Positions 17,374 through 25,244 of a DNA stretch of 64,000 nt are shown here, piece after piece (the first letter of the stretch is position 1; each line of letters starts with the position of its first letter). This DNA comes from Elstera sp043721315 (lineage in GTDB: Bacteria; Pseudomonadota; Alphaproteobacteria; Elsterales; Elsteraceae). The stretch is taken from positions 1-64,000 of the forward strand of contig JAYSQZ010000077.1 in NCBI GenBank assembly GCA_043721315.1, given 5' to 3'. The notes beneath the pieces were generated by a model. It was given only the letters and a program-made list of their open reading frames with translations, was not told the DNA's origin and searched no databases. The translations under genes and the position numbers were made by a program.

Positions 17374-18135
17374 CTAATTCTGAGTAAGGCCCGCATCAAT
17401 GATGAAGTTCGCACCCGTGCAGCCGCCGCTTTCGTCTGAGGCCAGGAACAGCGCCATGCGCGCGACGTGGGTCGCGTCGAGCCGGAATTTTAGCGCTTGC
17501 TGATCAATGAAGTTCTGGTTCGACTCCGGGGTTAGCCAGAGTGCCTTTTGCCGCTCCGTGAGGATAGCGCCCGGCACGATGCAGTTCACGCGAATCCCGT
17601 CCGGCCCCAACTCCCGCGCCAGCGTTCGGTTCAGCCCGTTAATCGCGGCTTTGCTGGTGGTATAGGCCACCATTCCCGGCATTCCGCGCATCCAGGAGAC
17701 CGAGCCGAGCAAGATGACCACACCGCTGCCGCGCGCTTTCATGCCCGGCGTAACGGCTTGCGTGGCGAAAAACTGGTGATCGAGGTTGAAGGACAGCATC
17801 CGCCGCCACGCCTCCGGCTCGACATCGCCCATCCCCTGCCGATCGTCTTTTCCAGCGTTGTTGATGAGCGCATCAATGCCGCCGAGCAGGCTTTCGACCT
17901 CAGCGATAGCCGCGCGTAAGGCGGCAATATCGGTGAGATCGCAAGGAACGAACTGCGCGCCTGTTTCAGCCGCAAGCGCCTCGCCTGCGGCGGCGTTAAG
18001 ATCGAGAAAGGCAACGCGTGCGCCTTGGGACACGAAGGCGCGCACCATCTCTTCCCCGATGCCCGACGCGCCGCCGGTAATCAGCACGCGGCGGTTTTGG
18101 AGCGAGCGGTAGGAAACCGACCCATAAGTCATCAT
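17374..18135 (-). CDS. SDR-family dehydrogenase, candidate sulfoquinovose 1-dehydrogenase
   Basis: A classical short-chain dehydrogenase of 253 residues. It has the nucleotide-binding GGASGIGEE near residue 21, NNAG near 91 and the catalytic Ser with the Tyr-x-x-x-Lys pair (AYTTSKAA) near 158. SDR enzymes oxidise sulfoquinovose to the lactone in the sulfo-Entner-Doudoroff pathway. The position between sulfoquinovosidase and aldolase/dehydratase genes supports that role here. Two adjacent ATGs (18135, 18132) follow AGGAGC. Other aldoses cannot be excluded from sequence alone. Confidence 0.82.
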   Translation of the reverse strand: MMTYGSVSYRSLQNRRVLITGGASGIGEEMVRAFVSQGARVAFLDLNAAAGEALAAETGAQFVPCDLTDIAALRAAIAEVESLLGGIDALINNAGKDDRQGMGDVEPEAWRRMLSFNLDHQFFATQAVTPGMKARGSGVVILLGSVSWMRGMPGMVAYTTSKAAINGLNRTLARELGPDGIRVNCIVPGAILTERQKALWLTPESNQNFIDQQALKFRLDATHVARMALFLASDESGGCTGANFIIDAGLTQN

Positions 18136-18141
18136 CTGCTC

Positions 18142-18950
18142 CTAATAGACCGAGGCGATGGGGCCGGCCTGGGCCGGGGCGGTACCGCGTAAATCGCCAA
18201 GCCAGTCCGCCGCGCGCCCGGTCATCATGCCAAGGTCCGAGGCAATGGCGGCATAATTATAGCCATAACTCAGAAAGCGGTGGACCATCTCGGGATTGGG
18301 GCCGACGATGCCGATGGGTTTGCCTGCTGCCCTAGCCGCTTTCGCGGCAAAGGCAATCAGCGCCTGCACGTCGTCGTGGCCGATATTGCCGATGAACCCC
18401 ATCGCTGCCGACAGATCACCAGGGCCGACGAAGAGGGCATCGACCCCTGGCACCGCCGCGATTTCCGGCAGGCGGGCAATCGCTTCCGGCGTTTCCAACT
18501 GCACGATAACGCAGGCGGCGTCATTCGCGGTTCTAAGGTAGTTCGGGATTTGCCCATAGGCGGAACCACGGTGGACTGCTGCAACCCCGCGCACCCCTTC
18601 CGGCGGGTAGCGCGTGTAGGAAACGGCGGCCTGCGCCTCTTCCGGCGTTTGGATGAAGGGAAACATTAGCGTGCGCCCGCCCGCATCCATCACGCGCTTC
18701 ACCAGCACCATATCGTTCCAAGCAAGGCGCACCACGGGTTTGCAGGGGTGCAGCCAACGGCGCGCAGCAGATGCGCCATATCGCTGACCTCGATCGGCAC
18801 ATGCTCCAGATCCACCACGAGAAAATCGAAGCCGACATGGCCCATCGCCTCGGCAGTGGCGGGGGCCGCCGTCATCAGCCAAGTGCCAAGCGGCGCAGAA
18901 GCGGGCGGCGTTTGCAGCCAGGATTTGAAACGATTGGTGAGCGTGGGCAT
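18142..18950 (-). pseudogene. HpcH/HpaI-family aldolase, broken by a one-base frameshift (candidate KDSG aldolase)
   Basis: The family is a class II, metal-dependent aldolase. Here it would cleave 2-keto-3,6-dideoxy-6-sulfogluconate to pyruvate and sulfolactaldehyde. The N-terminal part (from ATG 18950: GFDFLVVDLEHVPIEVSD and so on) and the C-terminal part (MVLVKRVMDAGGRTLMFPF, VQLETPEAIARL, GPGDLSAAMG) lie in different frames. They join near 18735, where the coding strand reads GCAAACCCGTGG and an extra base after GCAAA would restore continuity into PVVRLAWND. The intact protein would be about 269 residues, the normal family size. No other decay is visible, so this is either a recent mutation or a sequencing error. 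Confidence 0.85.
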
Positions 18951-18960
18951 CGGCCTATCC

Positions 18961-20694
18961 TTAATAGATCACTGGGTCGGGCACTTTGGCCGTTCCCGTG
19001 AGAAAATCGAAATCGCAGCCCTCATGGGCCTGGGAAACATGACGCTGATAGAGCGCGGCAAACGAGCGCTCGTACCGATAGGCTTTCGGCACCCAAGCCG
19101 CTTTCCGGCGGGCGATTTCGGCGTCGTCAACCAGCATATCGAGCGTGCCTGCGGTAACATCGAGCCTCACCAAATCGCCGGAATGCAGCAGCGCGAGCGG
19201 CCCGCCCACGGCGGCTTCTGGCGAGATATGCAGAATGCAGGTGCCGTAATGGGTGCCGCTCATGCGCCCGTCGCACAGGCGGACCATATCGCGCACGCCC
19301 AGCTTCAGCAGCTTCTTCGGGATTGGCAGATTGCCCCATTCCGGCATTCCCGGCGCGCCCACCGGCCCGGCATTGCGAAGCACGAGAACGTGGTTTTCGG
19401 TTACGTCCAAATCGGGATCGTCCAAGATCCGGTTCATCTCGCCGGGATCGTCGAACACGAGGGCGGGGCCGGTATGGTGCAAGAATTTTGGATTGGCGGC
19501 AGAGGATTTCATCACCGCGCCATTGGGGGCCAGATTGCCCTTCAAGAGCGCCAGCGTGCGGCCTTTTTCAAGGGAGACGACGGGATTGTCGAAACTGCGA
19601 ATAACATCGTCATTCCAGCACGGCGCGTCTTTCAGGCTTTCACCCAGGGTTCCGCCTGTGACCGTGCGCGCAGTAAGATCGAGATGATCTGCCAGTTTCG
19701 CCAGCAAGGCCGATAGCCCGCCTGCGAAGTAGAAATCTTCCATCAGGTATTCGCCGGACGGAAACAGGTTGGCCAGCACTGGAATGCGGCCCGCCATCGC
19801 GTCCATATCCTCCAGCGTTAGGCTAATCCCGAGCCGCCCTGCCATCGCCACTAGATGTACGGCAGCGTTGGTGGAGCCGCCCAACGCCATATAGGCCACC
19901 AGCCCATTCAAAAAGCTGGCGCGCGTGACGAAATCTGACGGTTTCAAATCCTCCCAAATCATCGCGACGATTCTGCTGCCGCAGGTGGAGGCCATGCGCG
20001 GGTGGCCGCTATCGCACGCGGGCAGGGAGGAGGCACCGGGGAGCGTGAGGCCCATCGCATCGGCAATCGAGGTCATGGTCGAAGCCGTGCCCATCGTATT
20101 GCAGGTGCCTGCCGAGCGCGTCATGCGGCTTTCAAGATCAACCCAATCGTCTGGCGTAATGCTGCCCGCCCGCAACTCGTCCCAATATTTCTTAGTATGG
20201 GTGCCTGCGCCGGTCTTCTGGCCGCGCCATTGCCCGTTGGACATTGGCCCCGCCGGGCAAAAAATCACCGGAAGATCGACCGAAAACGCCCCCATCAGTA
20301 AGCCGGGAGTCGATTTATCGCAGCCGCCCATCAACACCGCCCCGTCGATAGGGTGGGAGCGCAACAGCTCTTCTGCTTCCATCGCCAGGAAATTGCGGTA
20401 CAGCATCGTCGTCGGCTTCACCATCACTTCGCCAACCGAGAGCGCGGGCAGTTCCACCGGATAGCCGCCCGCCTGCCACACGCCGCGCTTTACTGCTTCG
20501 GCGCGTTGGCGCAAATGGGCATGGCAGGGACTCATATCGCTCCAGGTATTGAGAATGCCGATAACGGGTTTCCCCAAAAACTCCTCCCGCCGCATCCCCA
20601 TTTGCTGCGTGCGCTGGCGGTGAGCGAAACCGCGCATATCGTTGGAAGCAAACCAGCGCTGGCTTCTCAGGCTTTCAAGCGAACGACGGGTCAT
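18961..20694 (-). CDS. IlvD/Edd-family dehydratase, candidate 6-sulfogluconate dehydratase
   Basis: An iron-sulfur sugar-acid dehydratase of 577 residues. Cluster ligands are expected at the Cys of MGGCDKSTPG near residue 125 and of SAGTCNTMGTASTM near 193. The motifs GGSTNAAVHL and CDGRMSGTHYGTC are also typical. Relatives act on dihydroxy acids, 6-phosphogluconate, arabinonate and sulfogluconate. In this operon the last is the best fit. ATG at 20694 has AAAGGATAG upstream and follows the permease stop by 5 bp. The open frame continues upstream to 20913, but that part is antisense-like overlap with the permease gene. Confidence 0.87.
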   Translation of the reverse strand: MTRRSLESLRSQRWFASNDMRGFAHRQRTQQMGMRREEFLGKPVIGILNTWSDMSPCHAHLRQRAEAVKRGVWQAGGYPVELPALSVGEVMVKPTTMLYRNFLAMEAEELLRSHPIDGAVLMGGCDKSTPGLLMGAFSVDLPVIFCPAGPMSNGQWRGQKTGAGTHTKKYWDELRAGSITPDDWVDLESRMTRSAGTCNTMGTASTMTSIADAMGLTLPGASSLPACDSGHPRMASTCGSRIVAMIWEDLKPSDFVTRASFLNGLVAYMALGGSTNAAVHLVAMAGRLGISLTLEDMDAMAGRIPVLANLFPSGEYLMEDFYFAGGLSALLAKLADHLDLTARTVTGGTLGESLKDAPCWNDDVIRSFDNPVVSLEKGRTLALLKGNLAPNGAVMKSSAANPKFLHHTGPALVFDDPGEMNRILDDPDLDVTENHVLVLRNAGPVGAPGMPEWGNLPIPKKLLKLGVRDMVRLCDGRMSGTHYGTCILHISPEAAVGGPLALLHSGDLVRLDVTAGTLDMLVDDAEIARRKAAWVPKAYRYERSFAALYQRHVSQAHEGCDFDFLTGTAKVPDPVIY

Positions 20695-20699
20695 CCCAA

Positions 20700-21554
20700 C
20701 TATCCTTTGATCCCGCCGGAGGTGAGACCGCTCACCACCCGCTCTTGGAAAATCACGATCAACACCGCGACGGGTACGATCCCAACGATGAGGGCGGCGG
20801 AAATCACTGGCCAGGGAAAGGCAAACTCGCCTTGATACAGCGTAATCCCCACGGGCAGCGTTCGCAGTGCCGGGTTGGAGTTGAAGGAGAGGGCCAGCAG
20901 AAACTCGTCCCAAGCATTCACGAACGCCAAAATTCCTGCCGTAAACACTCCCGGCGCCGATAGCGGCACGACCACTTTGAACAAAGCACCTAAGCGCGTG
21001 CAGCCATCGACCATAGCCGCATTCTCCAAATCGCGCGGAATGCCCTCGAAGAAGGACACGAGGATGAGCGTGCAGACCGGCAGACTGAGTACGATGTACG
21101 GCAAAATCAGCGCGGCCCAGGTATTCAGCAGCCCCAGTGCCCGCATAATCTCGAACAAGGGCACCAGCAGCGTTACCAGCGGAAAGGTGGAAACGGCGAT
21201 GATCGCCGATAGAATGAGGTCGCGGAACCGCAAGTTCAGCCGCGCTAACGCATAGGCGGCGAGCGTGGCGACGAACAGGGTCGCGAGCGTCGAGAGCAGC
21301 GCCACCATGAAGCTATTGAACAAAAACAGCAGCAATGGTTGATCGGCAAAAGCCCGCAGATAATTCTCCGTCGTCGCTAAATCCGGGAACCAGGTGATCG
21401 GCTTGCGGGTTAGCTCCGGCTCACCTTTCAAGGAGGTGAACAGAATCCACAAGGCCGGAAACAGCCCGTTGATAATCAGAATGCCACCAACCGCGAGGCG
21501 CAGCGCGCGGCCCGAAAGGAAGCTGGTCGCAGGGGATGCTGTAACACTGGTCAT
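20700..21554 (-). CDS. Sugar ABC transporter permease, MalG type (candidate sulfoquinovose importer)
   Basis: An inner-membrane permease of 284 residues with about six hydrophobic segments and the EAA loop ENAAMVDGCTRLGALFKVVVP near residue 182. It pairs with the permease encoded 17 bp upstream. Its place between transporter genes and catabolic genes of the sulfoquinovose cluster suggests import of sulfoquinovose or its glyceryl glycoside. Confidence 0.9.
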   Translation of the reverse strand: MTSVTASPATSFLSGRALRLAVGGILIINGLFPALWILFTSLKGEPELTRKPITWFPDLATTENYLRAFADQPLLLFLFNSFMVALLSTLATLFVATLAAYALARLNLRFRDLILSAIIAVSTFPLVTLLVPLFEIMRALGLLNTWAALILPYIVLSLPVCTLILVSFFEGIPRDLENAAMVDGCTRLGALFKVVVPLSAPGVFTAGILAFVNAWDEFLLALSFNSNPALRTLPVGITLYQGEFAFPWPVISAALIVGIVPVAVLIVIFQERVVSGLTSGGIKG

Positions 21555-21571
21555 GATGGGGGCCAGCCTTT

Positions 21572-22489
21572 CTAGCGCGTGCTGCGGATGAAGCGGAGGT
21601 ACACCATCGTTACCGCCATCGAGAGCAGGAACATCACCACCGCCAAGGCCGAGCCGTAGCCGAGATCGAGGAAATCGACCGTGTTCTGGTGGATGTACAT
21701 GGCGAGGGTGGCGGTGGAACTGCCGGGGCCACCGCGCGTCATAGTGTAGGGAATATCGAAGGTTTGCAGCGCCGTAATCGTGCGGAAAATCAGCGCGACG
21801 ATGATGGACGGCTTCAGCAGCGGTAGCGTGATTTCAAAGAACTGGCGCACTCGGCCCGCGCCATCCACATCGGCGGCCTCATACAGCGAGCGCGGAATGG
21901 TTTGCAGCCCGGCCAGAATAATCAGCGCCATGAAGGAGGAGGTTTTCCAAATAATTGTGAGGCAGATCGCCGCCATCGCCCATTCTTCGGAATTGAACCA
22001 GATGATGCCCTTGATGCCAAAGCGGCGCAGCACATCGTTCACCACCCCATACTCCGAATGGAAGAACCACGCGAAAATCAGCCCGGCGAAGGATAGTGGC
22101 AAGGCCCAAGGGATGAGGAGGGACAGGCGCACGGGCCATTTACGCTCGAACGGCAAGTTCGCCATGAGCGCCAACGCCATGCCCACCAATAAAGCGCCGG
22201 GAACGGTCACGACGGTAATCAGCACCGTGTTCTTCGTCGTTTGCCAGAAAATCGGGTCTTCCAGCAGCAAGCCGTAATTCTCGAACCCGGCGAAGCTGGC
22301 GGGCAGGCCCGAGGTAAGCGACAGGTTGAAAAAACTGGTCCAGATCAGCCGCCCGACCGGATAGACGATAATCAGCGCCAGCAAAATCGCCGCCGGGGCC
22401 AGCAGCAGCGCCGCAAGCTTGGTTTCGCTGAGGTCTAAAAAGCGCGTCAACGGGGACGTGCGCCCTTCGCGGTTCGGTTGGGCGGTCAT
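21572..22489 (-). CDS. Sugar ABC transporter permease, MalF/UgpA type (candidate sulfoquinovose importer)
   Basis: An inner-membrane permease of 305 residues with about six hydrophobic segments. The EAA loop is EAADVDGAGRVRQFFEITLP near residue 213. It lacks the large periplasmic insert of the left-edge MalF homologue, so the two importers are not recent duplicates. A hairpin with a following T-run lies between this gene and the binding-protein gene upstream. Confidence 0.9.
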   Translation of the reverse strand: MTAQPNREGRTSPLTRFLDLSETKLAALLLAPAAILLALIIVYPVGRLIWTSFFNLSLTSGLPASFAGFENYGLLLEDPIFWQTTKNTVLITVVTVPGALLVGMALALMANLPFERKWPVRLSLLIPWALPLSFAGLIFAWFFHSEYGVVNDVLRRFGIKGIIWFNSEEWAMAAICLTIIWKTSSFMALIILAGLQTIPRSLYEAADVDGAGRVRQFFEITLPLLKPSIIVALIFRTITALQTFDIPYTMTRGGPGSSTATLAMYIHQNTVDFLDLGYGSALAVVMFLLSMAVTMVYLRFIRSTR

Positions 22490-22518
22490 GGGCGGCTCGC
22501 ACGGTAGGAGCTTCGGGA

Positions 22519-22550
22519 AAAAGCCCCCGCCACTCCGAAGAGGGCGGGGG
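22519..22550 (-). terminator. Hairpin plus T-run between binding-protein and permease genes
   Basis: CCCCCGCC (22543-22550 on the complementary strand) pairs with GGCGGGGG (complement of 22524-22531) around an 11-base loop. On the minus strand it is followed by C and five T. It looks like a partial intrinsic terminator that would lower permease expression relative to the binding protein. Confidence 0.7.
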
Positions 22551-22578
22551 AGGTCAGGAGGGCTAGGCCCTCACCGGC

Positions 22579-23865
22579 TTAACGCAACACGCGCTGAAGC
22601 CGGGATTCCATCTGCTCGACGCCCTTATCCGGGGTCATCGTGCCAGCGAGCACGGCATTGACGGTGGTGCGGATGATTTCGCTCACCTCGTTATAGCGCG
22701 GCGTTACCGGGCGGGCTTTGGCCGAGGTCACGACCTCTTGGGCCGAGCCGAACCACGGCACGGCCTTCAGAACATCCGCATCTTTGTAGAGTTCCGGGAA
22801 CACGGGCAGCAACGAGGCGTTGATCGCCATAAATTCCGAGATTTTCGGGCTGGACAGATACTGCACCAGCTTTTGCGCTTCGGCTTGGTTCTTGGAGTAA
22901 GACGACACGCCCCACTCCCAACCGCCGAGGCAGCTTGCGGGCTTGCCGCCATCGACGGCAGGCAGAACGGCTACGCCAACCTTATCTTTCACGGCAGACG
23001 CATCGGTTTGGAACTGCCCCCAGGCGTAGGACCAGTTGACCGCGAACAACACTTCGCCGGCTTGGAACTCTTTGCGGGTATCGTCGGTGGCGACTTCGGC
23101 GATATTTGCTTTGGCAACGCCGCTATCGACAAAGCCTTTCCATAGGGCGAGCGACTTGGTGGCCGCATCCTTATCGAACGTCAGCTTGCCGTCGGTGACT
23201 AAATCCTTACCTTGGCTCCAATAGGGCAGCAAGAAAGTGCAGACTGCGCCTTCAATCGCTTTACCTTGGAACGACAGGCCCTGAAGCGCGCTCTGGCGGC
23301 CCGCAGCGGGGGCATTTTCGGCGTCCGTCACCTTTTTAGCGGCAACCGTAAGCTCGCTCCAGGTTTTCGGAACGGCAATGCCGTGCTTTTCCAGCAGATC
23401 TTTGCGGTAGTACAGGAACATCGCATCGGCGAAGGCGGGTAGGGCCACCACTTTACCGTCGATGGTGTTAGCGCCAGCATAGGCGGGCAGATATTTGCCC
23501 ATAAAGGCTTTGGTATCCCCAATCGCGCTATTGAACGGCGTCGTCCAGCCCGCAGCGGCAAATTGCGCCGGGCGGATCACGTCCAAGATCATCACGTCGA
23601 GCGAGCTATCTTTGGCCGACATCACTGTGTTGAGGTACTGGGACTGCAATTCCGAGGTATTGCCGCCGGTTTCCAACACGACCTTATTGCCGGGGTTTTC
23701 GGCTTCGTACATGTCGAAGGCTTTGCGCCACACTTCCGGGCGGTGCTGGCTGGACACGAACACGCGCATGTCTGCTGCCAAAACAGACGAGGCGGCAAAA
23801 CTAAGGGCCGTAAAACTAAGGGCCGTACCCGCGAGCAACAGGGAAAGGCTTTTTTGCAACGACAT
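22579..23865 (-). CDS. Extracellular solute-binding protein, family 1 (candidate sulfoquinovose/SQ-glycerol binder)
   Basis: A periplasmic binding protein of 428 residues. The signal peptide is about 30 residues with cleavage near SVLAAD, and it contains an in-frame repeat TALSF-TALSF from a 15-bp tandem duplication. The fold is MalE-like, with FLYYRKDLLEKHGIAVPKTW as a typical segment. It is flanked on both sides by GC-rich hairpins. By position it serves the two permeases downstream. The ligand is inferred from the catabolic genes. Confidence 0.9.
   Translation of the reverse strand: MSLQKSLSLLLAGTALSFTALSFAASSVLAADMRVFVSSQHRPEVWRKAFDMYEAENPGNKVVLETGGNTSELQSQYLNTVMSAKDSSLDVMILDVIRPAQFAAAGWTTPFNSAIGDTKAFMGKYLPAYAGANTIDGKVVALPAFADAMFLYYRKDLLEKHGIAVPKTWSELTVAAKKVTDAENAPAAGRQSALQGLSFQGKAIEGAVCTFLLPYWSQGKDLVTDGKLTFDKDAATKSLALWKGFVDSGVAKANIAEVATDDTRKEFQAGEVLFAVNWSYAWGQFQTDASAVKDKVGVAVLPAVDGGKPASCLGGWEWGVSSYSKNQAEAQKLVQYLSSPKISEFMAINASLLPVFPELYKDADVLKAVPWFGSAQEVVTSAKARPVTPRYNEVSEIIRTTVNAVLAGTMTPDKGVEQMESRLQRVLR
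23797..23826 (-). repeat. 15-bp perfect tandem duplication inside a signal peptide
   Basis: The 15-bp unit AAAACTAAGGGCCGT occurs twice back to back on the plus strand (23797-23811 and 23812-23826). It duplicates five residues (TALSF) of the signal-peptide core and keeps the frame. Confidence 0.9.
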
Positions 23866-23878
23866 GGGTCTTCCTCCG

Positions 23879-23908
23879 AAAAAAGCGGCCTCTTAAGCGA
23901 TGGGCCGC
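23879..23908 (-). terminator. Hairpin plus six T between ATPase and binding-protein genes
   Basis: Read on the minus strand, GCGGCC and GGCCGC form a 6-bp stem around a 12-base loop, followed by six T. The T-run abuts the Shine-Dalgarno sequence of the binding-protein gene (CGGAGGAAG). It may be a weak terminator or an attenuation point after the first gene of the operon. Confidence 0.6.
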
Positions 23909-23922
23909 ATTGGTAAAGAGAG

Positions 23923-25029
23923 TTAGGCGGCTTTTGCCGCGTTCAGGGGCGCGATCCGCAGCGAGCGTTCTGTCGTGGGATCGAACAGATGCAAGCGGCC
24001 CGGCTGCACCCCAATACTTAAAGTTTCGCCGACTGCCGGATGCGCGTCCGGGGCCATGCGGACGACGAGCACGCCGGAGCCGACAGATAGATGCACCAGC
24101 GTGTCCGACCCCAAAGGCTCCACCACCTGCACGCGGCCATTCAGCGCGTCTGCGGCGGCAGGGCCGACGCTGAAATGTTCCGGGCGAATGCCAACGATCA
24201 CGTCGCGCCCGTTAAAGGATGCCACCTCTTGCGCCTGCGCTTGTGGCAGGATCAGCCGGTCGCCGGTTTCAAAGTGTAGCGTGTCGCGCTGCAACCCGGC
24301 CTTGATGAAATTCATCGCGGGCGCGCCGACGAACCCGCCGACGAACACCGAGTTCGGAGTGTTGTAAACCTCATCGGGCGTGCCAACCTGCTCGATATCA
24401 CCGCCGCGCATAATCACAATCCGGTCGGCCAGGGTCATCGCTTCCACCTGATCGTGGGTGACGTAGAGAATGGTGGTGCCAATCGCCTGATGCAGCTTTT
24501 TGATTTCGGCGCGCACTTGGCCGCGTAGCTTGGCATCGAGGTTCGACAGCGGCTCATCGAACAAAAATACCTGCGGGCGGCGCACAATCGCCCGGCCCAT
24601 GGCCACGCGCTGCCGCTGCCCGCCCGAAAGCTGCCCCGGCTTGCGCTCTAGCAAATGGGCGATACCCAGCATCTCGGCAGCGTCCTGCACGCGCGGGCCG
24701 ATGTCGGCAGCAGGAATGCCGCGCACTTTGAGACTGAAGGCCATGTTCTCGAACACGGTTTTATGGGGGTAGAGCGCGTAATCTTGAAACACCATCGCAA
24801 TATCGCGCTCGCGCGGGGGCAAATGGTTCACCAGCTTATCGCCAATGCAGACTTCGCCGCCGGAGATGCTTTCAAGCCCCGCCAACATCCGCAGCGTTGT
24901 GGATTTACCGCAGCCGGAGGGGCCGACGAGCACGACGAACTCGCGGTCTGCAATCTCAAGGTTGATGCTTTTGACGATCCGAAGCGCCCCGTAAGCCTTC
25001 TCCAGATTGCGAAAACTGACTGACGCCAT
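23923..25029 (-). CDS. Sugar ABC transporter ATP-binding protein, UgpC/MalK type (candidate sulfoquinovose importer)
   Basis: A cytoplasmic ATPase of 368 residues. Walker A is GPSGCGKST near residue 36, the signature LSGGQRQ near 134 and Walker B FLFDEP near 155. A C-terminal TOBE domain (VGIRPEHFS) follows from about residue 240. I prefer ATG 25029 over 25035 because AAAGGGGATGGGG then serves as ribosome binding site. It is the first gene of the minus-strand operon, directly downstream of the LacI-type palindrome at 25075-25096. Confidence 0.93.
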   Translation of the reverse strand: MASVSFRNLEKAYGALRIVKSINLEIADREFVVLVGPSGCGKSTTLRMLAGLESISGGEVCIGDKLVNHLPPRERDIAMVFQDYALYPHKTVFENMAFSLKVRGIPAADIGPRVQDAAEMLGIAHLLERKPGQLSGGQRQRVAMGRAIVRRPQVFLFDEPLSNLDAKLRGQVRAEIKKLHQAIGTTILYVTHDQVEAMTLADRIVIMRGGDIEQVGTPDEVYNTPNSVFVGGFVGAPAMNFIKAGLQRDTLHFETGDRLILPQAQAQEVASFNGRDVIVGIRPEHFSVGPAAADALNGRVQVVEPLGSDTLVHLSVGSGVLVVRMAPDAHPAVGETLSIGVQPGRLHLFDPTTERSLRIAPLNAAKAA

Positions 25030-25074
25030 CCCCATCCCCTTTATGGCCGATCTTGCCCGGCTTATCTGCTTCTA

Positions 25075-25096
25075 AAAATAATAGCGCTACGATTTT
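25075..25096. promoter_or_regulatory. LacI-type operator palindrome in divergent promoter region
   Basis: AAAAT, two bases, TAGCGCTA, two bases, ATTTT form a dyad centred on a CpG, the usual symmetry of LacI-family operators. It lies 46 bp upstream of the ATPase start and 149 bp before the lacI-type start. A second copy of its core (ATAGCGCTAT) occurs at 25252-25261. Confidence 0.7.
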
Positions 25097-25244
25097 AGAG
25101 GCGCAAGCCCCTTACTGAATTTTAGTCAGAAGGGTCTCTTTCAGTTTTATTGCATCGCAAAAAAATCAATTTAACAAAGAGGTTTAGGAGTTTTCTATAC
25201 CACCTCTTGACGGCTTAACCGAAACCAATGAGAATCGGTTCATC

